Notes under the pieces: model-generated | What the model was told of the DNA's origin: nothing | The model's database searches: none | Seen by the model: only the letters and a program-made list of their open reading frames with translations | Assembly: GCA_022510545.1 (NCBI GenBank) | Contig: JAFLTG010000006.1 | Coordinates: 1-62,098 of the forward strand | DNA length: 62,098 nucleotides | Reading direction: 5' to 3' | Origin: Lachnospiraceae bacterium | GTDB taxonomy: Bacteria > Bacillota > Clostridia > Lachnospirales > Lachnospiraceae | In this document: in pieces, positions 1-8,295 of the stretch | How the letters are laid out: every line of letters starts with the position of its first letter | Position numbering within the stretch: position 1 is the stretch's first letter | Made by a program: the position numbers and the translations under genes

Positions 1-51
1 CCCTGTTTCCGCCGTGAGAGGGCGGCGTCTTAACCGCTTGACCAACGAGCC
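1..51 (-). tRNA. tRNA-Glu (anticodon CTC), 3' end cut off by the window
   Basis: Read on the minus strand, this stretch gives the acceptor 5' strand starting GGCTCGT, a D-arm TGGTCAAGCGGTTAAGAC typical of bacterial tRNA-Glu, and an anticodon stem CCGCC/GGCGG around the loop CTCTCAC, whose central triplet is CTC. The variable region begins at the window edge; the T-arm and the 3' acceptor strand lie outside. A -10-like TATAAT on the minus strand at 81-76 is well placed for its promoter, but no good -35 is visible. Confidence 0.9.
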
Positions 52-89
52 ATATTATTGACACTTGCTTATTCTATTATAGATTGGAT

Positions 90-117
90 AAAAATGCAAG
101 TGTTTTTTTGCATTTTT
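90..117. terminator. AT-rich terminator-like hairpin
   Basis: Positions 90-99 (AAAAATGCAA) pair with 108-117 (TTGCATTTTT) around an 8-base loop. T-runs follow on both strands. It lies between the divergent tRNA-Glu and the large secreted protein gene, so it does not end either gene and may only insulate them. It may also be fortuitous given the A/T content. Confidence 0.4.
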
Positions 118-150
118 TTGAAGTATTTTTAACAACTGTCTAAGTTCATA

Positions 151-159
151 TGCTATAAT
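151..159 (+). promoter_or_regulatory. extended -10 promoter for the large secreted protein
   Basis: TGCTATAAT is an extended -10 element (TGN plus consensus TATAAT at 154-159). No convincing -35 lies 17 bases upstream, which is common for extended -10 promoters. Transcription would start near 166, giving a leader of about 68 bases before the ATG at 234. Confidence 0.6.
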
Positions 160-233
160 AAACCTATGTTTATGACAGTACGGCGAAAAACGTCGCAATT
201 TATTTGTGCCTGTATAAGGAGAGAATATATATT

Positions 234-3200
234 ATGTATAGACGAGTAATGGCGGTATTTCTGGTATTTATTATGCTCATTTCCGATGCGAATATGAGTG
301 TTTATGCTATGCCTGAAAATGCAGAAACAAGTGATTATGCTGAGGATATTGTTTCAGAGGGTAATGCTCCAGAAGATACTGTCTCAGATGAAAATACCTC
401 AAAGGATACTACTGTAGAAGACAATACTATAGAAGACATTTCTGCAGAAGATGAAACTGCAGAGAATGATACTTATGATGACAATGATCTGAGTGACACT
501 TCTCAGAAAGACGATTCTGATGATAATAATGCTGCGGTGTCTGAAACAGAATCAGAAGAAGAAATCAAAATGGAACCCGAATTTGATACCTACACAGTTG
601 ATGAAGCATTACTTTCTGGTGCAGAGCTGCCATCAAACTCAATGACAGAAAGTTTTTTAGTAGATACAGCAGAACCATATGACGGGGATTATCTGCTTGT
701 TGCCAATGTCAGTACAGATGAAAATGGTGCAAATGAGTCTGCTGGGGAGCTTTCTTTAACGAATAAAGTTTCATCTAATATTAAAAGTATCATGAACGAT
801 TCGGGGCTTTATGCTTTATATTCTGATGATCCTGACATATATGATTTTGATGAGAACGGTATAGGGCTTATAGACCCTGATACATTTTTGGAGGAACCTG
901 TTCTTGACGAAAGAGGAATAGCTTATCAGGCAAGTCAGGAAGCTGTTCCCATAGAATATTATATTGGTTATGAACGAAATTTCTATTTGAATACGACGGC
1001 TGATAATGAATATAACAGTGTTGATTGTGTCTGTGTTGCGATTAGTGATTATTGCACGGTGTGGGTTCCGGTTGATGATCCTATTTATGTGGCTGATGAC
1101 ATGCGGATGAAAAACTATATGAATATACTTGCACTGGAATTTGACAGTCAATTTCCCAAGATGACTGAGATGTTTGGCAGCAAAGAAACTGTAGATCATC
1201 TGTATGGTGACGATGATGGAAAGACTGCGCTTATTTGTTATGATATCAATGGTAATAAAATGACCGGCAGTTCTTATACTGCGGGATATTATTACAGTGC
1301 CGACCTTAATATAAATTATTCAAACAGAACAAATAACAATATTGACTGTCTGCATATAGATTCCTGGCAGGGTATGAACAGAGATACGATAAATAATACG
1401 CTGGATTCCGTATATAGCAAAAGAACCATGGTACACGAACTTCAGCATATGATTAATTTTTCCATATGCAGGGATAATGAAAGTAAATTTTTACAACTTA
1501 AGATACCTACATATCTGAATGAAGCATATTCAGAGGCTGCCGCACATTTGTGTTATGGTGAGGCGACGACTCGTATTTCAAATTACAATGGCAATACCGG
1601 TATTTCCGGAGGGAAGGTATCTTTGCTTAAATGGGGCAGTTATAATACACTTAGCAGTTATGCACTCAGCTATCTTTTCAGTCAGTATATACGTACGCAG
1701 TATGAGGATGGTGATACGGTTTATAAAGATACGATGAATGTCTTGAATGAGTCCACCGATCTTTTTTCGGTCATTGCAGATAAGCTGGGAGTGTCCGGTG
1801 GTGAGCTTTTGTTTAACTTTCGTGCGGCTTTATTCTTAAAAAATGCAGAGGGTGCATACGGTTTTGGCGGAGAAAAGTGGGCTGAAAAAATCAGTTCGAA
1901 CAGCACACAGTCAGTCGCAAATCTAAGCCTTGGTCCGGGTGGTGCGGCGGTTGTTATTCCCATAAGTGATGCTTTTGAGCCTAATGGGGCAGGAGACAAT
2001 ATCCGTTTTGCCGGAATGTATAAGGATTTGACTACGGATGTTGTGTCAGTTAATATATCAGGCGAAAATATGATTTTGGAAGAACAGGGAGAGCTTCAGC
2101 TTACAGCCAGGGTATTGCCGGAGTCTATAAACCAAAGTGTAATATTCTTCCTGGTGGATCCAAGCGACAGTGTATATGCGCAAGTGACTGCATCAGGTCT
2201 TGTAAAAGCGGTTTCAAACGGAACCGTAACGGTAAGAGCTGCTTCTGTGTATGATCCGTCCAAGTATGATGATATTACAATTACAATATCGGGGCAGCAG
2301 TCGATTATGCTTAAAAAAGAGCATATTCCGGTGCCCGGAGGTATAAACGTAAAATATTCGGTTGTGGAGCCGGATGGTGCGCTGCTGTATTATACTACCG
2401 ATGGCGAACTTCCTACTATAGATAGTGAAGCATTTCCGGAAGAAGGTCTTTTATTTAATACCGTAGGAACTCATACATTGAAGATATTGGCGGATGACCC
2501 ATCAGAGACTTGCAGAAGTGTTATTTTAGATGATGAGGTAGTTGTAAAACAGCTAAAGGAACCTGTGATAAGTACGGAAGCAGTATCCTTTGGCGAAACG
2601 TATGCACAACGTATAACAATAAAGGCAGAGAGCGGAGCCAAGATATATTATACGACGAATGATTCACAGCCGTCAGATGATGCATCTTTATATGATGAAC
2701 CTTTTATAATAGACACACCGGGTACTACTGAAATTCGTGCAATTGCAGTTAAGGATGGGGCGGTTTCAAGTAAGGCGGCAATATACCAGGTTAATGTTAA
2801 TCCCTCTGTTGATATTGAGAAAATACACACTCCAATGTTTGGTGGTATAAAGGTAAGCTATAAAGTAAGTGCAATGCATAATATGGTATTGTACTATACG
2901 GATAATGGAGAGATACCAACGACAAATAGTTCGATAATGGCAGGCGGGCAGCTCATTATCGGTACTGCCGGGACTCATACTTTGAAGTTATTGTGGCATG
3001 ACCCAAGCGGCGTATACGGGGATATTTATGATGAGGATGTAATAGTAGTAGAACAGCTTAACGATCCGGTGATAAGTACGGAAGAAGTTCCTGCCAACAA
3101 AGTCTATACGCAGCATGTAACAATACAGGCGGATGAAGGCGCTTCGATATTTTATACAACTGATGGCTCATTACCAACAATCTATAAAGGAAACCCGTAC

Positions 3201-5843
3201 AGTGAGCATTTTGTATTAGATATCCCAGGAACTACCGAAATTCGTGCAATTGCTGTTAAAGAGGGTGCGGTTGCAGGAAAAACGGTAAGCCAGGATGTTG
3301 TTGTTCAGGCGTTGGCCAATCTTGAGAAGATTGAAACTCCGATACCCGGAGGTATAAAGGTATGTTATGAAGTAAATGATGCGCCGGATATAGTATTATA
3401 TTATACCGTTAATGGCGAGATACCTACTATTGAAAGCGAAATAATGCCGGAGGAGGGACTGCTGTTCGATACCGTGGGTACTTATACTTTAAAAGTATTT
3501 GCACATGACCCCGGAGAGATATACAGAGATGCTTATGATGAGGATATAATAGTAATTGAACAGCTTAGCGAACCTGAAATAAGTACGGAAACAGTATCTG
3601 CCAGTCTTGGAACTCAGCGTGTGACGATACAGGCACAGGATGGAGCAGTGATATATTATACAATCGATGGCTCCATGCCATCTGCTGAAAACGGAACAAT
3701 ATATGAAGCTCCTTTTACAATAAATACGCTTGGTGATACGACTGTTATGGCCGTTGCATTAAAAGAAGGTATGGCAGTCAGTGAGATAGTATTCAGAGAA
3801 GTTACTGTGGAATATGTAGCTGAGGGTATGCCGGAATCGGAACGTAGTCCATACCTGACACAAGTGTCATTTTCGCTGAATAAAAAAGCTGTTTACGGAA
3901 CCCGTTTTTCTATTCTTCCCATATTGGATAATGAGATTTTAGATGCTAAACTCGTGGACTATTCCGATGATTTTAATTTAGAACATATTGATGGAACAAA
4001 TGACTGGGAAATCAGCCTTATAAACAAAAATCTTGCAAATAAGACCTATCAGGCCAAAGTACAGGTTATATCCATAACTACCGATAACATAGGGTGTTCC
4101 GATGAAATCGGGATTAAGATAAAGATAACCGATACCCTGCCTAAAGTATCGTTGAAAGCAGTAACTGTCAATACCTTGTATCCGGAGGCTGGATATCCGC
4201 TTACTGTGACTTCCAAAAGCGGCAGCGTAGAGGTGCTTGGAATAAAGAATGCACAAAATGCCGGATTTACCGATAACTTTGAATTGAGAGACGGAGTGCT
4301 TTATTTAAGAAGACAGTATGATGAATTTGTAAAAACATCAAAGAATAAACCCGTTCTTTCAGGAGTGCTGCAGGTGCAGGTGGAAGGTTATGAGCCGCAG
4401 GAACTTGCTATTAATGTGAAGACTACTAATAAGGCTCCGAAGCTTGTTCAGTCGGTTTCGCCAATCAGACTTAATTATAATAAGTTACAAGAGGATAAAA
4501 GTCTTAAATTTACACTTGACAGGCAAGTCAGCTCTAAGGAAAGATACCGCCTTGAGAATCTCACAAGCGTTACATTGAATGATAAAGGCGGAAAAAATTA
4601 TCAAAAGGCAGCTGAACTCATAGATAGCATAACCGTAGATAGAGACGGACAGAACATCATAGCCTGTTTTAAAGATATTAAGTCCGGAACATATACGCTT
4701 CCGCTGCTGGTTTCGACAGGTGCCGGAGAGGATAGTTTCAGCAATGTAAGCTGTAATGTTAAAATTGTTATTGATAAAGAAAATGTTGCTCCGACTATTA
4801 AGCTTAGTACAACCAAGCTCAAAATGAACCGTCAAACAAGTGGAGAAAAGGCATATATAACAGTAAATTCCGTTTCGCAGTACAACATGGAACTCTCGGA
4901 TATAGAATGGGATTATGTAGGACTGCCTTCTCCGGTCAATTCAAATAAAAACGTAAGCCTTTATTACAATGTCGGCAAACGTATGCTGGAAGCGCAGATA
5001 ACCGGTGAGTCTGCACTCAATACTTATAAATTTGTATGTACGCCAATTTATAACCGGGTAACAGCGCAGGATGGAACGATAACCGATATGCCGGGAAATA
5101 AGATGACCGTAACGGTTACGTTGATAGACAAGGCGCCTTCCGTAAGCCTTAAGGCAAAGGGCAGCATAGATGTACTTAATCGGGAGACCACATCTGTTAC
5201 TTATACTGTTAAAAAGGTCAATTTCACGGATGAGGTTGAAGCGGTTAAATTTAAGCAGGCTTCAAAACTGACGAGCTCTATTCTGGATGCAAGGGAGTAT
5301 TTCAACGAACCGGTATTGAATGAAGATTCCACGATAACCATATCAGCCAAAGCAGATGTGCCGGACAATGTACATCATTTTACCAAAGGAATGAAATATG
5401 CTTTCAGACTTGAATTTACGCTTAAAGACAGCAAAACGGCTGATATGCCGGCAGGCATCACCGTTGAAACAAAGGACATCACAATCAAACCCAAGCAGTC
5501 CAAAGTTAAGCTTAACGCCTCATCCAAACCGGTATTTTATACATATGTTAATACCGGAAACAATACCATAGATACAGCGATTACAGGCAATAATGCAGTA
5601 ATTGAAAAAGTCGAATGGAATACCGATGCCAATAAGAAAGTACCTGTCGGCATAAGGCCTATATTTGATGATAACGGGCTGCTTACCGGAGTCAGCTTTG
5701 ACGGCGATGGCAGCATTAAGAAGGGAAAATATAAACTCACATTCAACGTATATTATAAAGGGCAGTTTTGGGAAAAGGAGACAAGCAGGAATGCTTCATA
5801 TTGTAAACCGACGGCGTTTAAATTGACTGTATCGGTCAAATAA
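234..5843 (+). CDS. large secreted modular metallopeptidase (M30-like) with Big2 and chitobiase-C-like repeats
   Basis: The 1869-residue protein opens with a signal peptide (about residues 1-25), followed by about 90 residues rich in Asp, Glu, Ser and Thr. A catalytic domain contains HELQH with the zinc ligands His401 and His405, Glu402 as general base, and a downstream NEAYSEAAAH segment; this resembles peptidase family M30 (hyicolysin-like). A Big2-like Ig domain follows (about residues 600-685). Then come three copies of a roughly 168-residue unit, each made of two chitobiase C-terminal-like modules (YYTTDGELPT type), and finally about six tandem modules of roughly 110 residues that start with P-x-[VIL]-x-L. 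I chose ATG 234, not the upstream TTG 204, because AAGGAGAG at 216-223 is 10 bases before it. No LPXTG motif or membrane anchor is visible at the C-terminus. Assignment to M30 is by motif only; the role, perhaps digestion of host or dietary protein or glycoprotein, is inferred. Confidence 0.8.
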   Translation: MYRRVMAVFLVFIMLISDANMSVYAMPENAETSDYAEDIVSEGNAPEDTVSDENTSKDTTVEDNTIEDISAEDETAENDTYDDNDLSDTSQKDDSDDNNAAVSETESEEEIKMEPEFDTYTVDEALLSGAELPSNSMTESFLVDTAEPYDGDYLLVANVSTDENGANESAGELSLTNKVSSNIKSIMNDSGLYALYSDDPDIYDFDENGIGLIDPDTFLEEPVLDERGIAYQASQEAVPIEYYIGYERNFYLNTTADNEYNSVDCVCVAISDYCTVWVPVDDPIYVADDMRMKNYMNILALEFDSQFPKMTEMFGSKETVDHLYGDDDGKTALICYDINGNKMTGSSYTAGYYYSADLNINYSNRTNNNIDCLHIDSWQGMNRDTINNTLDSVYSKRTMVHELQHMINFSICRDNESKFLQLKIPTYLNEAYSEAAAHLCYGEATTRISNYNGNTGISGGKVSLLKWGSYNTLSSYALSYLFSQYIRTQYEDGDTVYKDTMNVLNESTDLFSVIADKLGVSGGELLFNFRAALFLKNAEGAYGFGGEKWAEKISSNSTQSVANLSLGPGGAAVVIPISDAFEPNGAGDNIRFAGMYKDLTTDVVSVNISGENMILEEQGELQLTARVLPESINQSVIFFLVDPSDSVYAQVTASGLVKAVSNGTVTVRAASVYDPSKYDDITITISGQQSIMLKKEHIPVPGGINVKYSVVEPDGALLYYTTDGELPTIDSEAFPEEGLLFNTVGTHTLKILADDPSETCRSVILDDEVVVKQLKEPVISTEAVSFGETYAQRITIKAESGAKIYYTTNDSQPSDDASLYDEPFIIDTPGTTEIRAIAVKDGAVSSKAAIYQVNVNPSVDIEKIHTPMFGGIKVSYKVSAMHNMVLYYTDNGEIPTTNSSIMAGGQLIIGTAGTHTLKLLWHDPSGVYGDIYDEDVIVVEQLNDPVISTEEVPANKVYTQHVTIQADEGASIFYTTDGSLPTIYKGNPYSEHFVLDIPGTTEIRAIAVKEGAVAGKTVSQDVVVQALANLEKIETPIPGGIKVCYEVNDAPDIVLYYTVNGEIPTIESEIMPEEGLLFDTVGTYTLKVFAHDPGEIYRDAYDEDIIVIEQLSEPEISTETVSASLGTQRVTIQAQDGAVIYYTIDGSMPSAENGTIYEAPFTINTLGDTTVMAVALKEGMAVSEIVFREVTVEYVAEGMPESERSPYLTQVSFSLNKKAVYGTRFSILPILDNEILDAKLVDYSDDFNLEHIDGTNDWEISLINKNLANKTYQAKVQVISITTDNIGCSDEIGIKIKITDTLPKVSLKAVTVNTLYPEAGYPLTVTSKSGSVEVLGIKNAQNAGFTDNFELRDGVLYLRRQYDEFVKTSKNKPVLSGVLQVQVEGYEPQELAINVKTTNKAPKLVQSVSPIRLNYNKLQEDKSLKFTLDRQVSSKERYRLENLTSVTLNDKGGKNYQKAAELIDSITVDRDGQNIIACFKDIKSGTYTLPLLVSTGAGEDSFSNVSCNVKIVIDKENVAPTIKLSTTKLKMNRQTSGEKAYITVNSVSQYNMELSDIEWDYVGLPSPVNSNKNVSLYYNVGKRMLEAQITGESALNTYKFVCTPIYNRVTAQDGTITDMPGNKMTVTVTLIDKAPSVSLKAKGSIDVLNRETTSVTYTVKKVNFTDEVEAVKFKQASKLTSSILDAREYFNEPVLNEDSTITISAKADVPDNVHHFTKGMKYAFRLEFTLKDSKTADMPAGITVETKDITIKPKQSKVKLNASSKPVFYTYVNTGNNTIDTAITGNNAVIEKVEWNTDANKKVPVGIRPIFDDNGLLTGVSFDGDGSIKKGKYKLTFNVYYKGQFWEKETSRNASYCKPTAFKLTVSVK
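2306..3830 (+). repeat. three in-gene tandem repeats of about 505 bp
   Basis: Three consecutive units begin at about 2306, 2816 and 3324. Each encodes [KE]xIxTPxxGGIKVxY, then LYYTxxGExPT, a VGTHTLK-like strand, STExV, and IYYTxDGSxPS followed by PGTTEIRAIAVK. The units have diverged at the DNA level, so this is an old duplication and not a recent slippage event. Each unit equals a pair of chitobiase C-terminal-like (CHB_HEX_C_1) modules. Confidence 0.8.
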
Positions 5844-5854
5844 AAAATTACCTC

Positions 5855-5883
5855 TTGCAATTTTGTTTTTTTAGTGTTACAAT
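5855..5883 (+). promoter_or_regulatory. sigma-A promoter of the rimP-nusA-infB operon
   Basis: TTGCAA (5855-5860) is separated by exactly 17 bases from TACAAT (5878-5883). It begins only 11 bases after the stop codon of the upstream secreted-protein gene. Predicted transcription start is near 5890, giving a leader of roughly 85 bases. Confidence 0.75.
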
Positions 5884-5916
5884 TACCAATATGTAAAGTA
5901 TAGTACTGTTAAGATT

Positions 5917-5943
5917 AGAGTGGACTTGCGAGTCCACTCTTTT
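5917..5943 (+). terminator. terminator-like hairpin in the rimP leader
   Basis: A perfect 10-bp stem, AGAGTGGACT (5917-5926) with AGTCCACTCT (5931-5940), closes a TGCG tetraloop and runs into TTTT. It sits between the promoter and the rimP start codon. Comparable GAGTGG/CCACTC hairpins precede rimP in other Firmicutes to my knowledge. It may act as a partial terminator or attenuator of the whole operon. Confidence 0.7.
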
Positions 5944-5976
5944 ACTTGTACTAAATAACCCGGAGGAACTTAAGCT

Positions 5977-6441
5977 ATGTCTGCAAGTCAAACCTATGAG
6001 GCCAGAACAGAAGCCCTTCTTTCCCCGATAGTCGAACGTTTTGGTGTAGAAATCTATGACGTCGAGTACGTAAAAGAAGGAAGTGACTGGTATTTGAGAG
6101 CCTATATTGACAAGCCGGGAGGCGTCAACATAAACGATTGCGAAAATGTCAGTCGTGCGCTTTCCGATGAACTGGATAAGGAAGATTTTATCAAGGATGC
6201 CTATATACTTGAGGTAAGCAGCCCGGGGCTTGGCAGGGCGCTTAAGAAAGATAAGCATCTTGAGAAAAGTCTTGGTGAAGAGGTGGAGCTTAAACTGTAT
6301 AAGCCAATTGACAAGCAGAAAGAATTCAGTGGAATTTTGAAAGCTTATGATACCGGCACGATCACTATAACTATTGATAATGAAGAGAAAATATTTGCCA
6401 GAACAGACATTGCGATAATAAGACTGGCGCTTGATTTTTAG
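5977..6441 (+). CDS. rimP: ribosome maturation factor RimP
   Basis: This 154-residue protein has the usual RimP length and architecture: an N-terminal alpha/beta domain with GVEIYDVEYVKEG and the segment VSSPGLGRALKK, then a C-terminal Sm-like beta barrel. RimP binds free 30S subunits and assists maturation. GGAGG at 5962-5966 precedes the ATG. It is the first gene of the operon and is 26 bases upstream of nusA, as in most Firmicutes. Confidence 0.95.
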   Translation: MSASQTYEARTEALLSPIVERFGVEIYDVEYVKEGSDWYLRAYIDKPGGVNINDCENVSRALSDELDKEDFIKDAYILEVSSPGLGRALKKDKHLEKSLGEEVELKLYKPIDKQKEFSGILKAYDTGTITITIDNEEKIFARTDIAIIRLALDF

Positions 6442-6467
6442 AATAACCACAAGGAGGATACCGGAAA

Positions 6468-7646
6468 ATGAATAAGGAATTGATGGAAGCATTGGATATG
6501 CTGGAAAAGGAGAAAGACATCAGTAAGGAGACTCTTTTTGATGCAATTGAGAATTCTTTGCTTACAGCCTGCAAAAACCATTTTGGCAAGGCAGATAACA
6601 TCAAGGTGGAGATTGACAGGGAAACCTGCGATTTCCTATGCTATGCTGAAAAGGAAGTTGTAGAGGAAGTTGAAGATGACTGCTTACAGATTTCTCTTGA
6701 AGAAGCAAAACAGGTTTCCAAGAAAGCTAAAGTCGGAGATGTTCTCCATGTAGAAATCAAGTCCAAGGAGTTTGGCCGTATTGCAACGCAGAATGCCAAG
6801 AACGTAATATTACAGAAAATACGTGAGGAAGAAAGAAGTGTCATATATAATCAGTACTATGAGAAGGAAAAGGATGTCGTAACCGGTATAGTGCAGCGTT
6901 ATATAGGAAGAAACATATCAATCAACCTTGGTAAAACGGACGCAATTCTTAATGAAAATGAACAGGTTCGCAGTGAAACTTTCAGACCCACCGAAAGAAT
7001 CAAGGTATATATTCTTGAAGTCAAGAATACACCTAAAGGACCGAGAATTCTTGTAAGCCGTACACATCCTGAACTTGTAAAAAGATTATTTGAGACGGAA
7101 GTTACCGAAATCAAGGACGGTACGGTAGAAATCATGAGCATAGCCAGAGAAGCCGGAAGCAGAACCAAGATGGCGGTTCGTTCCAATAATCCTAACGTGG
7201 ACCCGGTCGGTGCCTGCGTCGGAATGAACGGTGCAAGGGTAAACCTCATCGTGGAAGAGCTTCGCGGTGAAAAAATTGACATCGTGAACTGGGATGAAAA
7301 TCCCGGTATCCTTATCCAAAATGCTTTATCTCCCGCCAAGATTGTTGCGGTTTTTGCCGATCCGGATGAAAAGACGGCCAAGGTAGTCGTTCCGGACTAT
7401 CAGCTTTCTTTAGCTATAGGCAAGGAGGGACAGAATGCAAGGCTTGCAGCCAGACTCACCGGATATAAGATAGACATTAAGAGTGAGACGCAGGCCAAGG
7501 ATGCACCGGGCTTCCGTTATGAAGATTATGAATATGACGATTATGAGGATGAAGACTATGAAGCCGGTGAATATGACGAGGGACTGGAAGGCGAATTATA
7601 CGACGGCGAATCATACGACGAGGAAGAATATACCGACGAAGAATAA
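6468..7646 (+). CDS. nusA: transcription termination/antitermination protein NusA
   Basis: The 392-residue protein carries the NusA N-terminal RNA-polymerase-binding domain, an S1 domain (about residues 130-200, starting VVTGIVQRYIG) and two KH domains, the second with AIGKEGQNARLAARLTGYKI. The final 40 or so residues are almost entirely Asp, Glu, Tyr and Gly. NusA modulates pausing and termination. An AAGGAGG site at 6451-6457 precedes the ATG. The acidic tail replaces the acidic repeats of enterobacterial NusA but is not homologous to them as far as I can see; its role here is unknown. Confidence 0.95.
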   Translation: MNKELMEALDMLEKEKDISKETLFDAIENSLLTACKNHFGKADNIKVEIDRETCDFLCYAEKEVVEEVEDDCLQISLEEAKQVSKKAKVGDVLHVEIKSKEFGRIATQNAKNVILQKIREEERSVIYNQYYEKEKDVVTGIVQRYIGRNISINLGKTDAILNENEQVRSETFRPTERIKVYILEVKNTPKGPRILVSRTHPELVKRLFETEVTEIKDGTVEIMSIAREAGSRTKMAVRSNNPNVDPVGACVGMNGARVNLIVEELRGEKIDIVNWDENPGILIQNALSPAKIVAVFADPDEKTAKVVVPDYQLSLAIGKEGQNARLAARLTGYKIDIKSETQAKDAPGFRYEDYEYDDYEDEDYEAGEYDEGLEGELYDGESYDEEEYTDEE

Positions 7647-7661
7647 GAGGTAGAATAGGAT

Positions 7662-7940
7662 TTGAATGGTAAAAAAAAGGTTCCGATGCGCCAGTGTGTC
7701 GGCTGCAAGGAAATGAAAAATAAAAAAGAGATGATGAGGGTTCTTAAGACTTCGGATGATGCAATCGTATTGGATACATCCGGCAGAAAAAACGGCAGAG
7801 GAGCGTACCTTTGCATGACTAAAGAATGTCTTATTAAAGCGAGGAAGAACAAGGGATTGTCACGTTCTTTCAAAATGAATATTCCGGATGAAATATATGA
7901 GAAACTGGAAAAGGAGTTTGAAGAGGATGTGCAGGGATAA
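7662..7940 (+). CDS. rnpM: RNase P modulator RnpM (YlxR family)
   Basis: The 92-residue protein has the YlxR/DUF448 signatures RQCVGCKEM near the N-terminus and GRGAYLC in the middle. YlxR of Bacillus subtilis has been renamed RnpM after its effect on RNase P. The best in-frame start is TTG at 7662, with AGAGGT at 7647-7652 as ribosome binding site; the nearby ATG at 7666 is out of frame. It lies directly after nusA and overlaps ylxQ by 14 bases, which implies translational coupling. Confidence 0.9.
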   Translation: MNGKKKVPMRQCVGCKEMKNKKEMMRVLKTSDDAIVLDTSGRKNGRGAYLCMTKECLIKARKNKGLSRSFKMNIPDEIYEKLEKEFEEDVQG

Positions 7941-8295
7941 TGAGATTATTAAGAAAAAAGTATTATCCTTGATTGGTCTTGCAACTCGTTCCAGAAATGT
8001 CGTCAGCGGAGGATTTGCAACAGAGAGTGCAGTAAAGTCAGGGAAAGCATATATGGTAATAGTGGCAGAGGATGCTTCGGATAATACGAAAAAAAAGTTC
8101 CGTAACATGTGTGCATATTATAAAGTACCCATTTATGAGTTTGGAGTAAAAGATATTCTGGGACACTCTATGGGAAAACAGGAGAGAACTTCTCTGGCAA
8201 TTACAAATGAGGGGTTTGCAAATTCGATAAGAGGACATTTAGGAGATTTGATATTAGACGGAGGTAGTGAGCATGGCGAAAATGAAAGTATTTGA
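7927..8295 (+). CDS. ylxQ: YlxQ, L7Ae-like RNA-binding protein
   Basis: This 122-residue protein has the L7Ae/L30e-type fold signature with [15 protein letters not shown] near the start and [13 protein letters not shown] in the middle, matching the conserved YlxQ protein found between rnpM and infB. The ATG at 7927 was chosen because AAGGAG at 7911-7916 lies 10 bases upstream inside rnpM; an earlier in-frame ATG at 7888 has no such site. L7Ae relatives bind kink-turn RNA; the precise target of YlxQ is not established. It overlaps infB by 23 bases. Confidence 0.88.
   Translation: MCRDNEIIKKKVLSLIGLATRSRNVVSGGFATESAVKSGKAYMVIVAEDASDNTKKKFRNMCAYYKVPIYEFGVKDILGHSMGKQERTSLAITNEGFANSIRGHLGDLILDGGSEHGENESI

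Noticed and set aside
166-230. Possible riboswitch in the leader of the large secreted protein
   Set aside because: A short GGCGA/TCGC pairing is present, but the conserved loops of the c-di-GMP riboswitch classes are missing.
5848-6492. A 214-codon minus-strand frame across the rimP region
   Set aside because: It runs antisense through the rimP promoter, leader and coding region, has no ribosome binding site, and rimP is unmistakable.
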